From: Chloroflexota bacterium
GTDB lineage: Bacteria; Chloroflexota; Anaerolineae; Anaerolineales; Anaerolineaceae
Assembly (NCBI GenBank): GCA_023434145.1
Contig: JAEYTI010000085.1
Coordinates: 1-19,001 of the forward strand
Direction: 5' to 3'
DNA: 19,001 nucleotides
The stretch's first letter is position 1. Each line of letters begins with the position of its first letter. A model generated the notes under the pieces. The model saw only the letters and a list, made by a program, of their open reading frames with translations, searched no databases and was not told the origin of the DNA. A program made the position numbers and the translations under genes. Below are positions 8,830 through 19,001 of this stretch, piece after piece.

Positions 8830-10046
8830 CAGGGCTTTTCAACGCTATCATTTTTGGAGAAGGGAAAGGCCAAGATCCGGCTGGGCGGATATGTCCGCCC
8901 AAGCATCCGTCATAAAAGGGTAGGCTGCCTTACGGATGATGGAGATGGCCAGGTTGCGGATCGCAGCCATGACCGCACCCACCAAGCGGGCGTGGGAACG
9001 ATCCTCGCCATAACTTACATCGCGCACATAGAACAGGCCATTTTCCACGGACCAATGATGGCGCAAGGCGTGCGCCACCTGGTCGACGGTGATCTTGGCA
9101 GGATCCCGACTGCACACCCAGGTGGTTGTTTCTTGACTACGCCACTGGGTATCGTGCGTTCGGCGACGCGAACAACGGATTTTGCCCACCAGGCGCAAGT
9201 TCTTCCAGCCCCATTCTTGTTGCAGGTAGGGGGCCAGTTCATCAGCAGGCACGAACCAGACTTCGCGCCGTTCGATCCGGCCATGCCCTTTGTTATCCTG
9301 GATCAGATCCGCGGGAGGCAGCTTTCCGAGGGGGAAAAATCTGCCCCTCGATCCAGGCATCCACCGCCTCTTTCAATTCGGCTTGATTACCCTTCAGGGG
9401 TCCCAAGTAATCCCCGCCCTGCTCCACGATCGTGCTGGCCACCTCCCGGTTGAGTAACCCGGCATCCAGGGTCACTAGCTTGCCCGCTAGCGGGACGGCT
9501 TTGAGCAGTTGCAGGGTAGCCGCAACCTGATCCCCGTCACGCACCGGCTGCTGCCCCAGTACTTGCTTGAGCGTCTGCGCAACCATCGTCACGACTTGCA
9601 GCGCCGCTTCACTCGGATCTTCGCGTCGGCTGCCCCGCAATACCTTCCCATCGATACTCCAGCCCTCTGGTTCCTGGTCGCGCACTTGCCCAGACCAGTC
9701 CCGGGTTTCTTGCTCCAACTGCCCTATATCCAGTTGGTGCAGGGCATACCAGACCGCTCCATAGCTGGGCGCATGCGCTTGTCCGGTAAATCCTAAGGGC
9801 CGCGAGATCTTCCCCCACCGCTTGGCTCCCCATAACCACATCGCGCGCAAGCTCTTTTGTCCATTCAGTCCCGCCAGCACCAGCATCCCCAGGATACTCC
9901 CCAGCGGGTAGATTTTCCCTTCGCGTCGCCGCGCATCTTTCACCCGTTGCAGATGCCACAACAAACTGTTTTCCGGAACCTCGCTTTTCATCGTGCCTTC
10001 CTCCTCCTTCTGTTGTACTGCAACTTTAGAGCGTTGAAAAGCCCTG
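8830..10046. mobile_element. ISAs1-family insertion sequence, 1217 bp
   Basis: The ends are 17-bp perfect inverted repeats: CAGGGCTTTTCAACGCT at 8830-8846 and its complement at 10030-10046. Size and CAGGGC-type ends fit the ISAs1 family, and the internal ORFs encode an ISAs1-type DDE transposase. No 8-10 bp target duplication is evident: the left flank is CGCTGAAA and the right flank is TATGACAG. That suggests an old insertion, recombination between copies, or flank decay. Confidence 0.88.
8848..9991 (-). pseudogene. ISAs1-family transposase, frameshifted
   Basis: Starts at ATG 9991 behind AGGAGGA. The first part (to about 9335) carries the ISAs1 N-terminal domain, WSIDGKVLRGS (first Asp) and VTLDAGLLNRE (second Asp region). 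The rest, in the +1 frame, carries HHWSVENGLFYVRDVSYGED (C-terminal Glu region). The frames meet at a T5C5 run (minus strand of 9330-9339), so one base too many is the simplest explanation. Combined product about 380 residues, normal for the family. Either an inactivating indel, an assembly error in a homopolymer, or a +1 recoding site. Confidence 0.8.
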
Positions 10047-10089
10047 TATGACAGGTCGCGGAAATTCTAGCCAAAAGTATAGGAGAAGA

Positions 10090-10245
10090 ACACCTCACCC
10101 CCGCAGCTTCGCTGCTTCCCCTCTCCATTTGCGGTAAAAACCACCGCAAATGGAGAGGGGTGACTTATTCCGCTCAGGCAAACGTTTGCAAGGCACCCCT
10201 TTCTATTTTTCTTCGAAAAATAGAAAGGGGACGGGGGTGAGGTGT
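10090..10245. repeat. Nested palindromic repeat element (copy 1)
   Basis: Outer 14-bp perfect inverted repeat ACACCTCACCCCCG (10090-10103) with 10232-10245. Inside are a short GCAGC-TTC-GCTGC hairpin (10103-10115), an 18-bp perfect hairpin (10118-10135 with 10143-10160) and a 16-bp perfect hairpin (10196-10211 with 10215-10230). Shares the core GCAAGGCACCCCTT and a TTCCGC spacer with the element at 13195-13486. Non-coding. Confidence 0.75.
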
Positions 10246-10297
10246 CTTTCCGGATACAATCAAATGAAACTCGCTACTCACCCCCAGGAGCCTGCCC

Positions 10298-11350
10298 ATG
10301 CTCGAACCCCCTGCCATCCCACCCGACTCCATCCTTTCCACCGTATACGCTGCCTACGGGCTACCTATGACGCAGGTGACCTTTCTGCCGCTCGGCGCGG
10401 ACCTCGACACAGCCGTTTACCGCGTGGACGCACCCGGCGCTGCTTACTTCTGCAAGCTGCGACGCGGTGACTTTTCCGAGCTGCCGGTTACACTCCTCAA
10501 ATACCTCAGCGACCAGGGCATCGCGGAGATCATTGCCCCGCTCGTCACCCAGGCTGGAGGATTGTGGGCTGAGCCGGACTCCCTCTATCCCTACCGCCTG
10601 ATCCTCTATCCCTTTGTGGAGGGTAAAAGCGGGTTTGAGGTGGAGCTGAGCCTGCGCAACTGGGCGGATTTCGGCGCAGCAATGCGGCGCATCCACGTCA
10701 CCCCGCTGCCGCAAAATCTCGGCTCGCAGATTGCGGTGGAGGACTTCTCACCCTACTGGCGCGATCGGGTTCGCGCCATTTTCCGCCAGATCGACTCGCA
10801 GACCCTCACCGATCCTATAGCCCACAAGCTGGTGGGCTATCTGAATGAAAAACGCGCGCCGATCTTCGATTTGCTGAACCACGCCGAACGGCTGGCGGAA
10901 ATCCTCGCAAGGCGCAAACATGATTTTGTGCTCTGTCACGCTGATATCCACCCGGGCAATCTCTTCATCGACAACACCGGCCGATTGTACATCGTCGATT
11001 GGGATTACCCCGCCCTGGCCCCGCGCGAGCGCGACCTGATGTTCATAGGCGGCGGGCAAGGCTACGTGAACGTGACGGACGCGGAAGAAGAGATACGCTT
11101 CTTCCAATCCTACGGCGCGGTAGAGATCGATCCGGTCGCTATGGCCTATTACCGGTGCGAGCGCAACATTGTCGAGATTGGGGTGGAATGCCCGCGCGTA
11201 TTCTCGCCAGAGGTCGGCGACCAGAACCGCCAGCTCTCGTACGATATCGTCACGTGGTTGTTCTTACCCGGCAGCTCGGTCGAGATGGCGTACAAATCGC
11301 TTAACAGATTGGACGATAAATCGGCTCTTTGGGAAGTGCCGTGGTTGTAG
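10298..11350 (+). CDS. Aminoglycoside phosphotransferase (APH) family kinase
   Basis: 350 residues; AGGAG 7 nt before the ATG at 10298. N-lobe has FLPLGADLDTAVYRV and the ATP-site FCKLRRGDF lysine region; hinge LILYPFVEGKSG; catalytic loop CHADIHPGNLFID near residue 214; metal-binding IVDWDYPALAPRERDL near 232. All kinase hallmarks are present. Closest in style to APH(9)/spectinomycin- or choline/homoserine-type small-molecule kinases. Substrate and any resistance role are unknown. No operon partners. The last codons and stop lie within a 25-bp perfect hairpin. A nested repeat element occupies its upstream region. Confidence 0.85.
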   Translation: MLEPPAIPPDSILSTVYAAYGLPMTQVTFLPLGADLDTAVYRVDAPGAAYFCKLRRGDFSELPVTLLKYLSDQGIAEIIAPLVTQAGGLWAEPDSLYPYRLILYPFVEGKSGFEVELSLRNWADFGAAMRRIHVTPLPQNLGSQIAVEDFSPYWRDRVRAIFRQIDSQTLTDPIAHKLVGYLNEKRAPIFDLLNHAERLAEILARRKHDFVLCHADIHPGNLFIDNTGRLYIVDWDYPALAPRERDLMFIGGGQGYVNVTDAEEEIRFFQSYGAVEIDPVAMAYYRCERNIVEIGVECPRVFSPEVGDQNRQLSYDIVTWLFLPGSSVEMAYKSLNRLDDKSALWEVPWL

Positions 11351-11389
11351 GGGAACGTTGCGAAGCAACGTTCCCCTACAACCACGGCA
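11337..11389 (+). terminator. 53-nt perfect palindrome spanning the APH-gene stop codon
   Basis: Bases 11337-11361 pair perfectly with 11365-11389 around loop GAA. The left arm includes the final codons and TAG stop of the APH-family gene. No U-tract follows; the next bases are AACCCAGAG. Confidence 0.6.
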
Positions 11390-11438
11390 AAACCCAGAGA
11401 CTCGATAAACCTTGATACTTTTTATAAAATTTATCCTA

Positions 11439-11444
11439 TATAAT
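11439..11444 (+). promoter_or_regulatory. -10 box for the two-CBS gene
   Basis: Perfect TATAAT in an AT-rich stretch, 46 nt before the ATG at 11491. TTGATA at 11412-11417 is 21 bp upstream, too far for a standard -35. The in-frame ATG at 11443 lies inside this box. Confidence 0.4.
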
Positions 11445-11490
11445 GAAGCAAAACATAACCGGTTCTGATGGTTCCATGAAAGGAGTGGCT

Positions 11491-11925
11491 ATGTGGACCG
11501 TTCGCGATTTGCTCAAATCGAAGGGCAGTGAGGTTTTTTCTATCGCCCCGCAGGCATCCACCCTGGTAGCGCTAAACATCATGGCCGAGAAAAACGTAGG
11601 CGCGCTGGTAGTCGTGCAGGATGGCAAGCTTGAGGGCATCATCTCAGAACGCGATTTTGCCCGGCGCATCTCCGCAGAAGGCCAATGCGGCCTGGAACGC
11701 CCTGTCTCCGACTCGATGACCCGCCACGTGTACACCATCCACCCCGATCAGAATATTGAAGACTGCATGGCGCTGATGACGCAGCACAAGATCCGCCACC
11801 TGCCGGTAGAAGAGAACGACCGGCTGGTCGGGCTGATCTCGATTGGCGACGTGGTAAAGGCCATTATCGACGAGCAGCACGGGCTGATCCAGCAATTAGA
11901 GAACTATATCGGCGGCAAGCGCTAA
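11491..11925 (+). CDS. CBS-domain pair protein
   Basis: 144 residues, start at 11491 with AAAGGAG 6 nt upstream; the longer in-frame start at 11443 falls in the -10 box. Two tandem CBS motifs fill the whole protein: about 8-60 (LVALNIMAEKNVGALVVVQDGKLEGIISERDFAR) and about 72-130 (HPDQNIEDCMALMTQHKIRHLPVEENDRLVGLISIGDVVKAII). Stand-alone CBS pairs bind adenine nucleotides or SAM and usually regulate a partner; no partner is adjacent. Followed by a 13-bp stem terminator. Confidence 0.88.
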   Translation: MWTVRDLLKSKGSEVFSIAPQASTLVALNIMAEKNVGALVVVQDGKLEGIISERDFARRISAEGQCGLERPVSDSMTRHVYTIHPDQNIEDCMALMTQHKIRHLPVEENDRLVGLISIGDVVKAIIDEQHGLIQQLENYIGGKR

Positions 11926-14900
11926 ATAAATCGCACCCTCGCTCAAATGACCTGAGCGGGGGTGCTTGCGTAAAACACGATTTTTTCGTCAACCGTGTGG
12001 CTGCCGCGCGCCAGCAGGGCGATTAGAAGCGCCCCGCCGGAGATCGCGAAGCTCTCATTACCGGCATTGCTGCCGGTATCGGGTCTACCGGATTGGGGGT
12101 GCATGCGCCTGCATGCGAGACCACACCGAAGGAACCAAACACCACGTCCAGTTGGGCGAGGATCATTACAACACGGGTCAAAGCATTCTTCTTCATTCTC
12201 TCCTCCAATAAACTCGATCAATCGATCAATAAACCAGTTGTACGGCCTGATTGTTCAGGCGTCGCATTAAAAGACTGCCTCACCCCCAGCGTCTTCTCCG
12301 TGTCCCCTTCTTCAAATTCGGCGCACGTATAAAGGCCATCAAAACATACCCTAAAGGTCAGTAGCAATCGTACCTTGATCTCGCAAAGCGAAAGTACAAT
12401 AAACGCATCTCACCTACTGGAGGCGCTCCCTCATGTCCATTCTCACCCGACTCTCATCCCCCACCCGTGACCGCACAGAATACCACAACCGCAAGGCCGC
12501 ACTGGAGTGCCTGGAAGACCCGGATTTGCTGGAAGAAATCGCGGAGGGGCTGCGGAGCGGCAACCCGGCGTTGATGGCCGACTGCGCCGAGGTGCTGGCG
12601 ATGGTGGCAGAAGATCAGCCGGAGTGGGTGGCGGCGTATGACCGGCAGATCGCGGAACTGGTGCGCCACCCGAAGACAAAAGTGCGCTGGGAGGCCGTTC
12701 ACGCGCTGGCGCGGATCGCGCAGTATGCGCCGGAGACGGTGGAGAGTCTGCTGCCGGTGCTGGCAGATATCATCCGCGCGGATACGAGCGTGATTGCGCG
12801 GGATTACGCGGTGCAGGCGGTGGGGAACTATGCCTGGACCGGGCGAGAAGCGGCTGAGAAGGCCTATCCCGTGCTGGTAGAGGCACTGACCATGTGGAAT
12901 GGCAAGCAGGCGCATCATGCACTGGATGGGCTGGCGAAGGCGGCGGATCACCTGCCGGAGCGGCGGGAGGAGCTGTTGGGGTTCGCGGATCGATTTGCAG
13001 GGAATCCGAGGGGGGTGGTGCGGAAGGCGGCGAGGGGGTTGGAGAGGGTGCTGGGCGGCTAAAGCCGCTGCAAGGTCATCGAAGCCCCACCTTCGTGGGC
13101 TTCGTTCTGTCTTGATGATGTGCACCAAAACCTTTGGCAGGGGTAGAGCAGTAGGGCATGTGTTTGCAGCATATTCGATGGTCAACTGCGCGGGAAGATC
13201 CTCACCCCCCGACCCCGCTCTCCAGATGTGCTGTTGTGGTTCTACGTTTTGTTTGACGAGCGCAACCCGCAAATCTGGAGAGGGGGAGCTTCGCGGAGAA
13301 TTGAGATTCTAATTAGAACCGTTCCGTCCCCGCGAAGCACGGGTGCCTTGTTCCGCAAAACCTGTTGGACAGCAAGGCACCCCTTCTCCGGTTTTGCGGG
13401 TTGTGCTGACCAAAACAAACGTAGAGCCCGAAGAGCACAACCGGAGAGGGGGTCGCGGTGGAACTGCGATAGGGGGTGAGGATCTTAACGCGCCGCAGCC
13501 TGCCCTACCCCACACCCTCCGCCACCGGCTTTATGGCTTGCGGAGCATCTGGCTTTTCCACAGGCCACCACCAGAAGGAGGTGGAGCCGATGATGGACAG
13601 CGCGCCAGCGATGACCAGCATGGGGGCCAGGCCGATCCAGTTCGCCACGGCGACGGAGATAAGCGGTGAGACGAACGCGCCGATGTTCATTATGGTCACG
13701 TAGATGGAGGTGAAGCGCGGGCGGGCGTCGGCGGGGGTGGCGCGCAGCAGGGTGTTGAAGTGGCTGAGGTTGATGCCCGGCACGATCAGGCCGTTGAGCA
13801 CGCCAAAGCCGAGGATGATCGGCAGCGAGGGTGTGAGGCCGACCAGCACCGGGTACACGCCCGCCAGCACGATGGTTCGCTTGAGCGAGACGGGCTCGCC
13901 CCAGCGCGCCAGCAGCCAGCGCCAAAAGCTGTAGCCAATAATCGTGCCGATGGAGGCGATGGTGCCGTTGAGCCCCAGCCACGAGTCGGGCGCATCGAGC
14001 TGGCGCACGAAGTAGAGGGTGTAGAGCGGCGTAGCCATCCACACGCCAAAACCGTGCAGCATGGTGTTGACGGTGATGCGCAGAAAGGCCGGCTGGCTGC
14101 GGACCGCGTCGCGGGTGTCGCGCAGGAAGGCGATGGGCGAGAGGCGTTTTCTGTCCGGCTCTACCGGCGGGCAAATCGAATCGGGCACCTGCACCTTCAT
14201 CAGGTAGATCATGCTGATCACCGAGGCGATGAAGCCGACAAAAAACATGGTCTGGTAGTTGAAGGGGAACGGCGCGCTCGATAGCCACTGCCCCGCCAGA
14301 AACACGACAATGCTGACCGTTACCTGGTTGGTGATGTTTCGGGCGGTGAAGACGGCAGCGCGCCGGCCCTCGGGGATGGCCTCGCCCAGCATGGCGATCC
14401 AGCCGACGTTGAAGAAGTGCGCCGGGGCGGAGAAGATGACGAGCAAGAGCACCACCACCAGGCCACGCATAGAGCTTTCGAGGGGCAGGAACGGCGCAAG
14501 CGCTACCAGTATATAACCGGCGCGGTGGATCATCAGGCTGCCGTAGATCCACGGGGTGCGTTTTGCGCGCTTCTGCAATATCGCCCCGGCCGGGATGGAG
14601 ACCAGCACGGCCATCAGCGCGGGGATGGAGGTGAGCAGGCCCACCTGGAAGTTATCCGCGCCCAGGCGGATGGCGAAGGCGGCGTTGAAGGTGGCCGCGC
14701 TGCCCAGTACAGAAGCCCAGAGCAGCTCTAAAACGAGGTACCACGCGTTGCGATCGTGGGTGTCGGTCAGGTCAATTTTAAACAGGCGCCAAAGCAGGCG
14801 GTCGCGTAGGTTTAACATACGAATAATCTCTCTATAAAACCATAAATGTAGATGAAGGATTGGGGTAATCCGGCTGATTATAGCACAGCGGATCGAGAAG

Positions 14901-17900
14901 TGTATTGCAATTACCTATCGATGAAGTCAACAATTTTGCAAGGGGGCTGACAACGGATTTTTAACACGGATTCAACGGATTATGAGCCGAAAGGCTCTTT
15001 CTTGCCGACGAGCGCACACAAAGTCATAGCACGATAGTTGAAAGCAAAAATACCTGCTGATCATTATCCGTTGAATCCGTGTTAAAAATCCGTTGTCAGC
15101 GATTGGCCTACATTCCCGGAATCGCCACAACTTTTGGCACATGCCCGGTACATTCGAAGAACTTTTCGAGCGCAGCATGGCCGAGCGCGAGCGTTGCCGT
15201 ATTCACCAGCGGGTGGCACAGGTACGTTTCGGCGGGGTAGTATTGAGCGTCGACCACCAGATCTACCCTGCTTTCGGGGTCGTTGACCAGGGCCAGCACG
15301 GTCACCGCGCCGGGAGTCAGGCCCAGATGATCCATGAGCTGTTCTTCGGAGGCGAAGTGCAGCTTCTTCACCCCCAGCGCCGCGCCGAGCGCCTTCAGGT
15401 TCAGGCGCTTCTCGCAGGCGGTCATCACCAGCAGGAAGCGGTGGTTCTCATCGCGCAGGAACAGGTTTTTGGTATCCAGCCCAGGCGCGGGTGGGCGGAA
15501 CTGCGCGGCCTCTTCGCAGGTATAGACGGGCGGGTGCTCGCTGCGGGTGTAGGCGATGCCGTGCGTATCGAGGTATTGCAGGAGGGTGTGCTGGTCGGTG
15601 ATGCGGGTCATTGGGATATTGTATCGCAGCGCCGAAAAGGTGTGCGAGCAAAGCTGTACTATAATTATTGCATCACCGAATTTCCCTGTGGGCAATGGGG
15701 GAGAAGAAATGGTCTTTGTAATCATTGCGATCTGCCTGATCCTGGTTGCTCTGGTGATTCTGCTGATGGACGCCTTGATAAACGATTCCGATGCGGTCAC
15801 CAATGCACCCGGAGTGGGGATGGAGGCTGTTGAAAGGGCGACTACAGGCGACTATGAGCGTACAAACACTACCCCACTGGCCTACAGACCGGCAGGGAAG
15901 ACGCAGCAACCCGAACCGCCCACCCCCGCACCAGACAGCCCTACACTGGAGGAATCAGAAAGGCGGCTCACCAGGCTGATGCGCGACCAGGAGCTGCGGA
16001 AGATCCCGCCGATGGTCTTCTCCGAAATCATCCAGGATCGGGGGGATGGGAAGAAAAGTATTGTTTTGTTTCCCCGAGGCCCCATGCCGCTCTTTATCCC
16101 CCCTGGCCCCGAAGAGAGCATTGTTAATCAGATCGATGATATCCTACAGAAGAACATCGCCGGGACGCCGCTTGCGCAGCGCGAAGTTCGCATGATCGAA
16201 AGCCCAACCAAGGGGGTTCTGGTAAAAGTAGGGCCGCTGTATTTTGATGAGGTTGATACCGTGACCGACCCAGAAGTCAAAGCGGCGGTGCAAGCTGCCG
16301 TCGCGGAATGGGAAGCGGAACAATAAAAGAGGCTGCCCGCATCATTCGGGGCAGCCTCCTGTATCTTCCACGTGGGACGGTTTAATTTTCGCTAATTAAT
16401 TCTTGCTTTCAACCGGTTCGTTCTCCATCTTCGGCTGCCACACTTCCCAAACGCGGCCTACCAACGCCGGGTTGGGTTTGAGGGTCAGCTTGCCCGGCTC
16501 CCAACCGGCGGGGGTGGCCTCGGCGCCCTTGGTGGCGCGAATGTGCTGGAAGGCCTGCACCTGGCGGATGGTTTCGGCCAGCTTGCGGCCCACGGGTGGG
16601 GTGAGCACTTCCATGCCCTGGATCACACCATCGGGGTCGATGATGAAGCGCCCGCGGAACTCGACGCCCGCGTCTTCGTTGTACACGCCGTAGATCTTAC
16701 CGACGTTCCCTGCCCCATCCGATGCCATGTGGAAGGGGATGCCGCCTTCCACCATCTTCGAAAGCTCGTGGTCGTTCCACATTTTGTGAACATACATACT
16801 GTCTACACTCACCGAGATGACCTCAACTCCGAGGTTTTGCAGTGCCTCGTATTGGTCGGCAACTGCCGACACTTCGGTCGCTCAGACAAAGGTGAAATCA
16901 CCCGGATAGAAGCAGACAATAACCCACTTTCCTTTGAAATCAGAAAGCTTTACGGTTCCAAACGTGCCGCGGTAGTACGCGGGTGCTTCGAAATCAGGAG
17001 CCGGATACCCTACTCTCGCCGTTACCATTGGACGTACCTCCTCTTTCTGCGGACTGATTGCTTGATTCTCCGCGGGTTTGTTCTCACCAACCCGCGCGCC
17101 AGTCGGCCTGGCGCAACCTGCGCTACTTTCGGCCATAATCTATTTCCTCCATCTCCGTCCCGTGCGTGGAAGAGTCGATATGTAATGAGTGTAGTACGAA
17201 ACAGGGAAATACGCAAATAGATATGACGGGTGGAAGATCCTCACCCATAGGCGTTCACATGGCGCCTATGGGTGAGGTTCTTTATCATGGAGGGAGTCCG
17301 ATGCGCGTCTTGCTAACCGGGGCTTTTGGCAATGTGGGTGTAAGCACGCTAGAGGCGCTGCTCCGGTATCAAACACGAACGCTTGAAGACTACACGAAGG
17401 ACCTGCGAAAATCGCTCGGTTTCCTGCGCCCCATCATCGCCATGTTCCGCCCGCTGGTACGCAAATGGCTGCTTTCCAAGTCTCCATACCTTGCGACGGG
17501 CGGGGAATCAAGCCTGTAAGCCAAATTTGGCTTTAAAGCGCTGCAAAGCGTTGGCATAATTGGAGAAGATCATCTCCGCCGCGTCGATAGCCGAGGCCGT
17601 GAGGTCGTTTTCTGAGCGGTGCGAGAAGTTGAGGAGATGGTGAGCGCACGCAACCAGGTCTCGCTCGCTGTACTTTAAATCAATGGGCATATTGGCGATC
17701 CGGTCAACCCATTCTTCGATTTTGCCCCAACCGATCAGGCAGTCCGTTATTTGCAGTTCGGTTTCATCGATGGTAAACACGATCCCGCCGCTCACCGGAG
17801 GGATGTGCTCCTTGCTCACGTGCAAGTTGAGCGTTTTTTTGATCGAGAGAGCCTGATTTTCCCACTGCGCGCTGGGGTTAAACGCTTCGCCTTCTTTTGG

Positions 17901-19001
17901 CCTCCAGGCCTTCGATCCATTGCTGCCCGCGCGGCTTCCCTCCACCCAGGTACGTTTTTCGTGCGCCCAGTTCTGCCCATCATAGCGCACGCGCCCGGAT
18001 ACGTGCTTGCACTCTAACAGCCACACGCCATTACCGCCAAGCACCACAATGTCGCCATCCTGGTGCGGATGAACCAGCACGCCGTGGATGGTGATAAAGC
18101 TGTCATCCAGCGCCTGGTCGAGCGTGTGGAGCAGCGCCAGCTCGCCGGTTAAGCCCTCATGCTCGCGCTCGGGGTTGTGCAGCCAGTCTGGCGCGGCGCG
18201 CAGCGCCGCCCACCACTCGTCGAGCATGCTTTGGGCTTCGGGCAGCGGAACGATCAACGGTTCGGCAGGCGGTTCTGGCAACTGGGCGCGCCGGGGCATG
18301 GGAGAGCTGGGACGGAAAGGCGGCTCGGGCATGGCGTGGATGGTGTCGCGCCGCAGCCGCAGCCGCTCCAAGGCCTCTTTCTTGCGGCGGATACGCGACC
18401 CAACGGAAAGCTCCGCGAAGAGGGTATATGGCAGGGTGATGAGGTATTTTCCTACCTCTCGGGCGCGCTCCAAATGCGCCTCATCTGCTGCCAGGCTGGC
18501 GCGCTCCTCGGCGAACTGTGCATCCAGGCGGCGAACGGCGCGATCCAATCGGCGGCGCCAGGCAACCAGCTTACGTTCGTAGACCTGGCGCGCGGGCTGC
18601 TCAGATTTTTCCCAGGCAGCACAGGCGCGGTTATATGCCGCCTCGATTTGCTCCAGCTTCTGGCGATGACGCTCCATCTCAGCCTGATACGCCTGGTCGT
18701 GCTGCTCGTTCAGGGCACGGATGCGCGCGCGCTCCTTTACCAGCAAGTCATCGAACTGACGCTGGTATTCAACGATCCGGTCGTAGCCTTCCAGCAGGTG
18801 TGCAAAATGCCGGTTGACAATCCGCATACGCCCTCTCCCCCATTGGTAAAGATAGGATGCGTTAATTGTAGCGAATTTGAGGAAGAGAGCAATGCATCAG
18901 TTTGCGGGGGTATGGCTTTTCCAAAGTCAACCCCACCCCCGACCCCGCCCCAAGCTTGGGGCGGGGAGAAAGAAACAGAGGGGTTTGGGGGGCCCGCAGG
19001 G

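Overview
The window reads as an accessory-rich but largely chromosomal stretch of a moderately GC-rich bacterium. Gene content (MEMO1/AmmeMemoRadiSam B protein, PriA, LysM-M23 peptidase, NERD protein, Crp, CBS proteins, C-rich palindromic repeats) and protein style suggest a Chloroflexota member, perhaps Anaerolineae-like. This is inference from memory of the families; there is no rRNA or marker gene here to confirm it.

Layout. 1-2.65 kb: a phosphoribosyltransferase (minus) diverges from a metallo-beta-lactamase-fold hydrolase and a Crp/Fnr regulator (plus). 2.6-7.5 kb: minus-strand primosomal helicase PriA, a CBS/CorC membrane protein and a MEMO1-family protein, the last two overlapping by 4 nt. 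7.5-10.05 kb: a membrane-anchored LysM-M23 endopeptidase whose promoter lies just inside a neighbouring ISAs1-family insertion sequence with a frameshifted transposase. 10.09-10.25 kb: a nested palindromic repeat. 10.3-13.1 kb: an APH-family kinase, a two-CBS protein, a small possibly broken exported ORF and a HEAT-repeat protein. 13.2-13.5 kb: a second, larger member of the palindromic repeat family. 13.5-15.6 kb: an MFS transporter, a 155-bp inverted-repeat element and a ProX/YbaK tRNA-editing protein. 15.7-16.3 kb: an unknown membrane-anchored protein. 16.4-17.1 kb: a peroxiredoxin whose peroxidatic cysteine codon is an in-frame TGA. 17.3-18.8 kb: an internally deleted NAD-dependent epimerase remnant and a coiled-coil NERD protein.

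The strongest discovery is the peroxiredoxin. The reading frame continues across TGA at exactly the residue that is Cys in the FYPxDFTFVC motif, and a compact hairpin with a G in its apical loop lies about 19 nt downstream, as expected for a bacterial SECIS. It is best read as one selenoprotein (PrxU type) that ordinary gene callers would split into two ORFs. No Sec machinery (selA/B/C/D) is in the window.

The second theme is palindromes. Several long perfect hairpins with unique arms and no U-tract sit at gene ends, and at least two modular C-rich inverted-repeat elements share a core but carry different hairpin arms.
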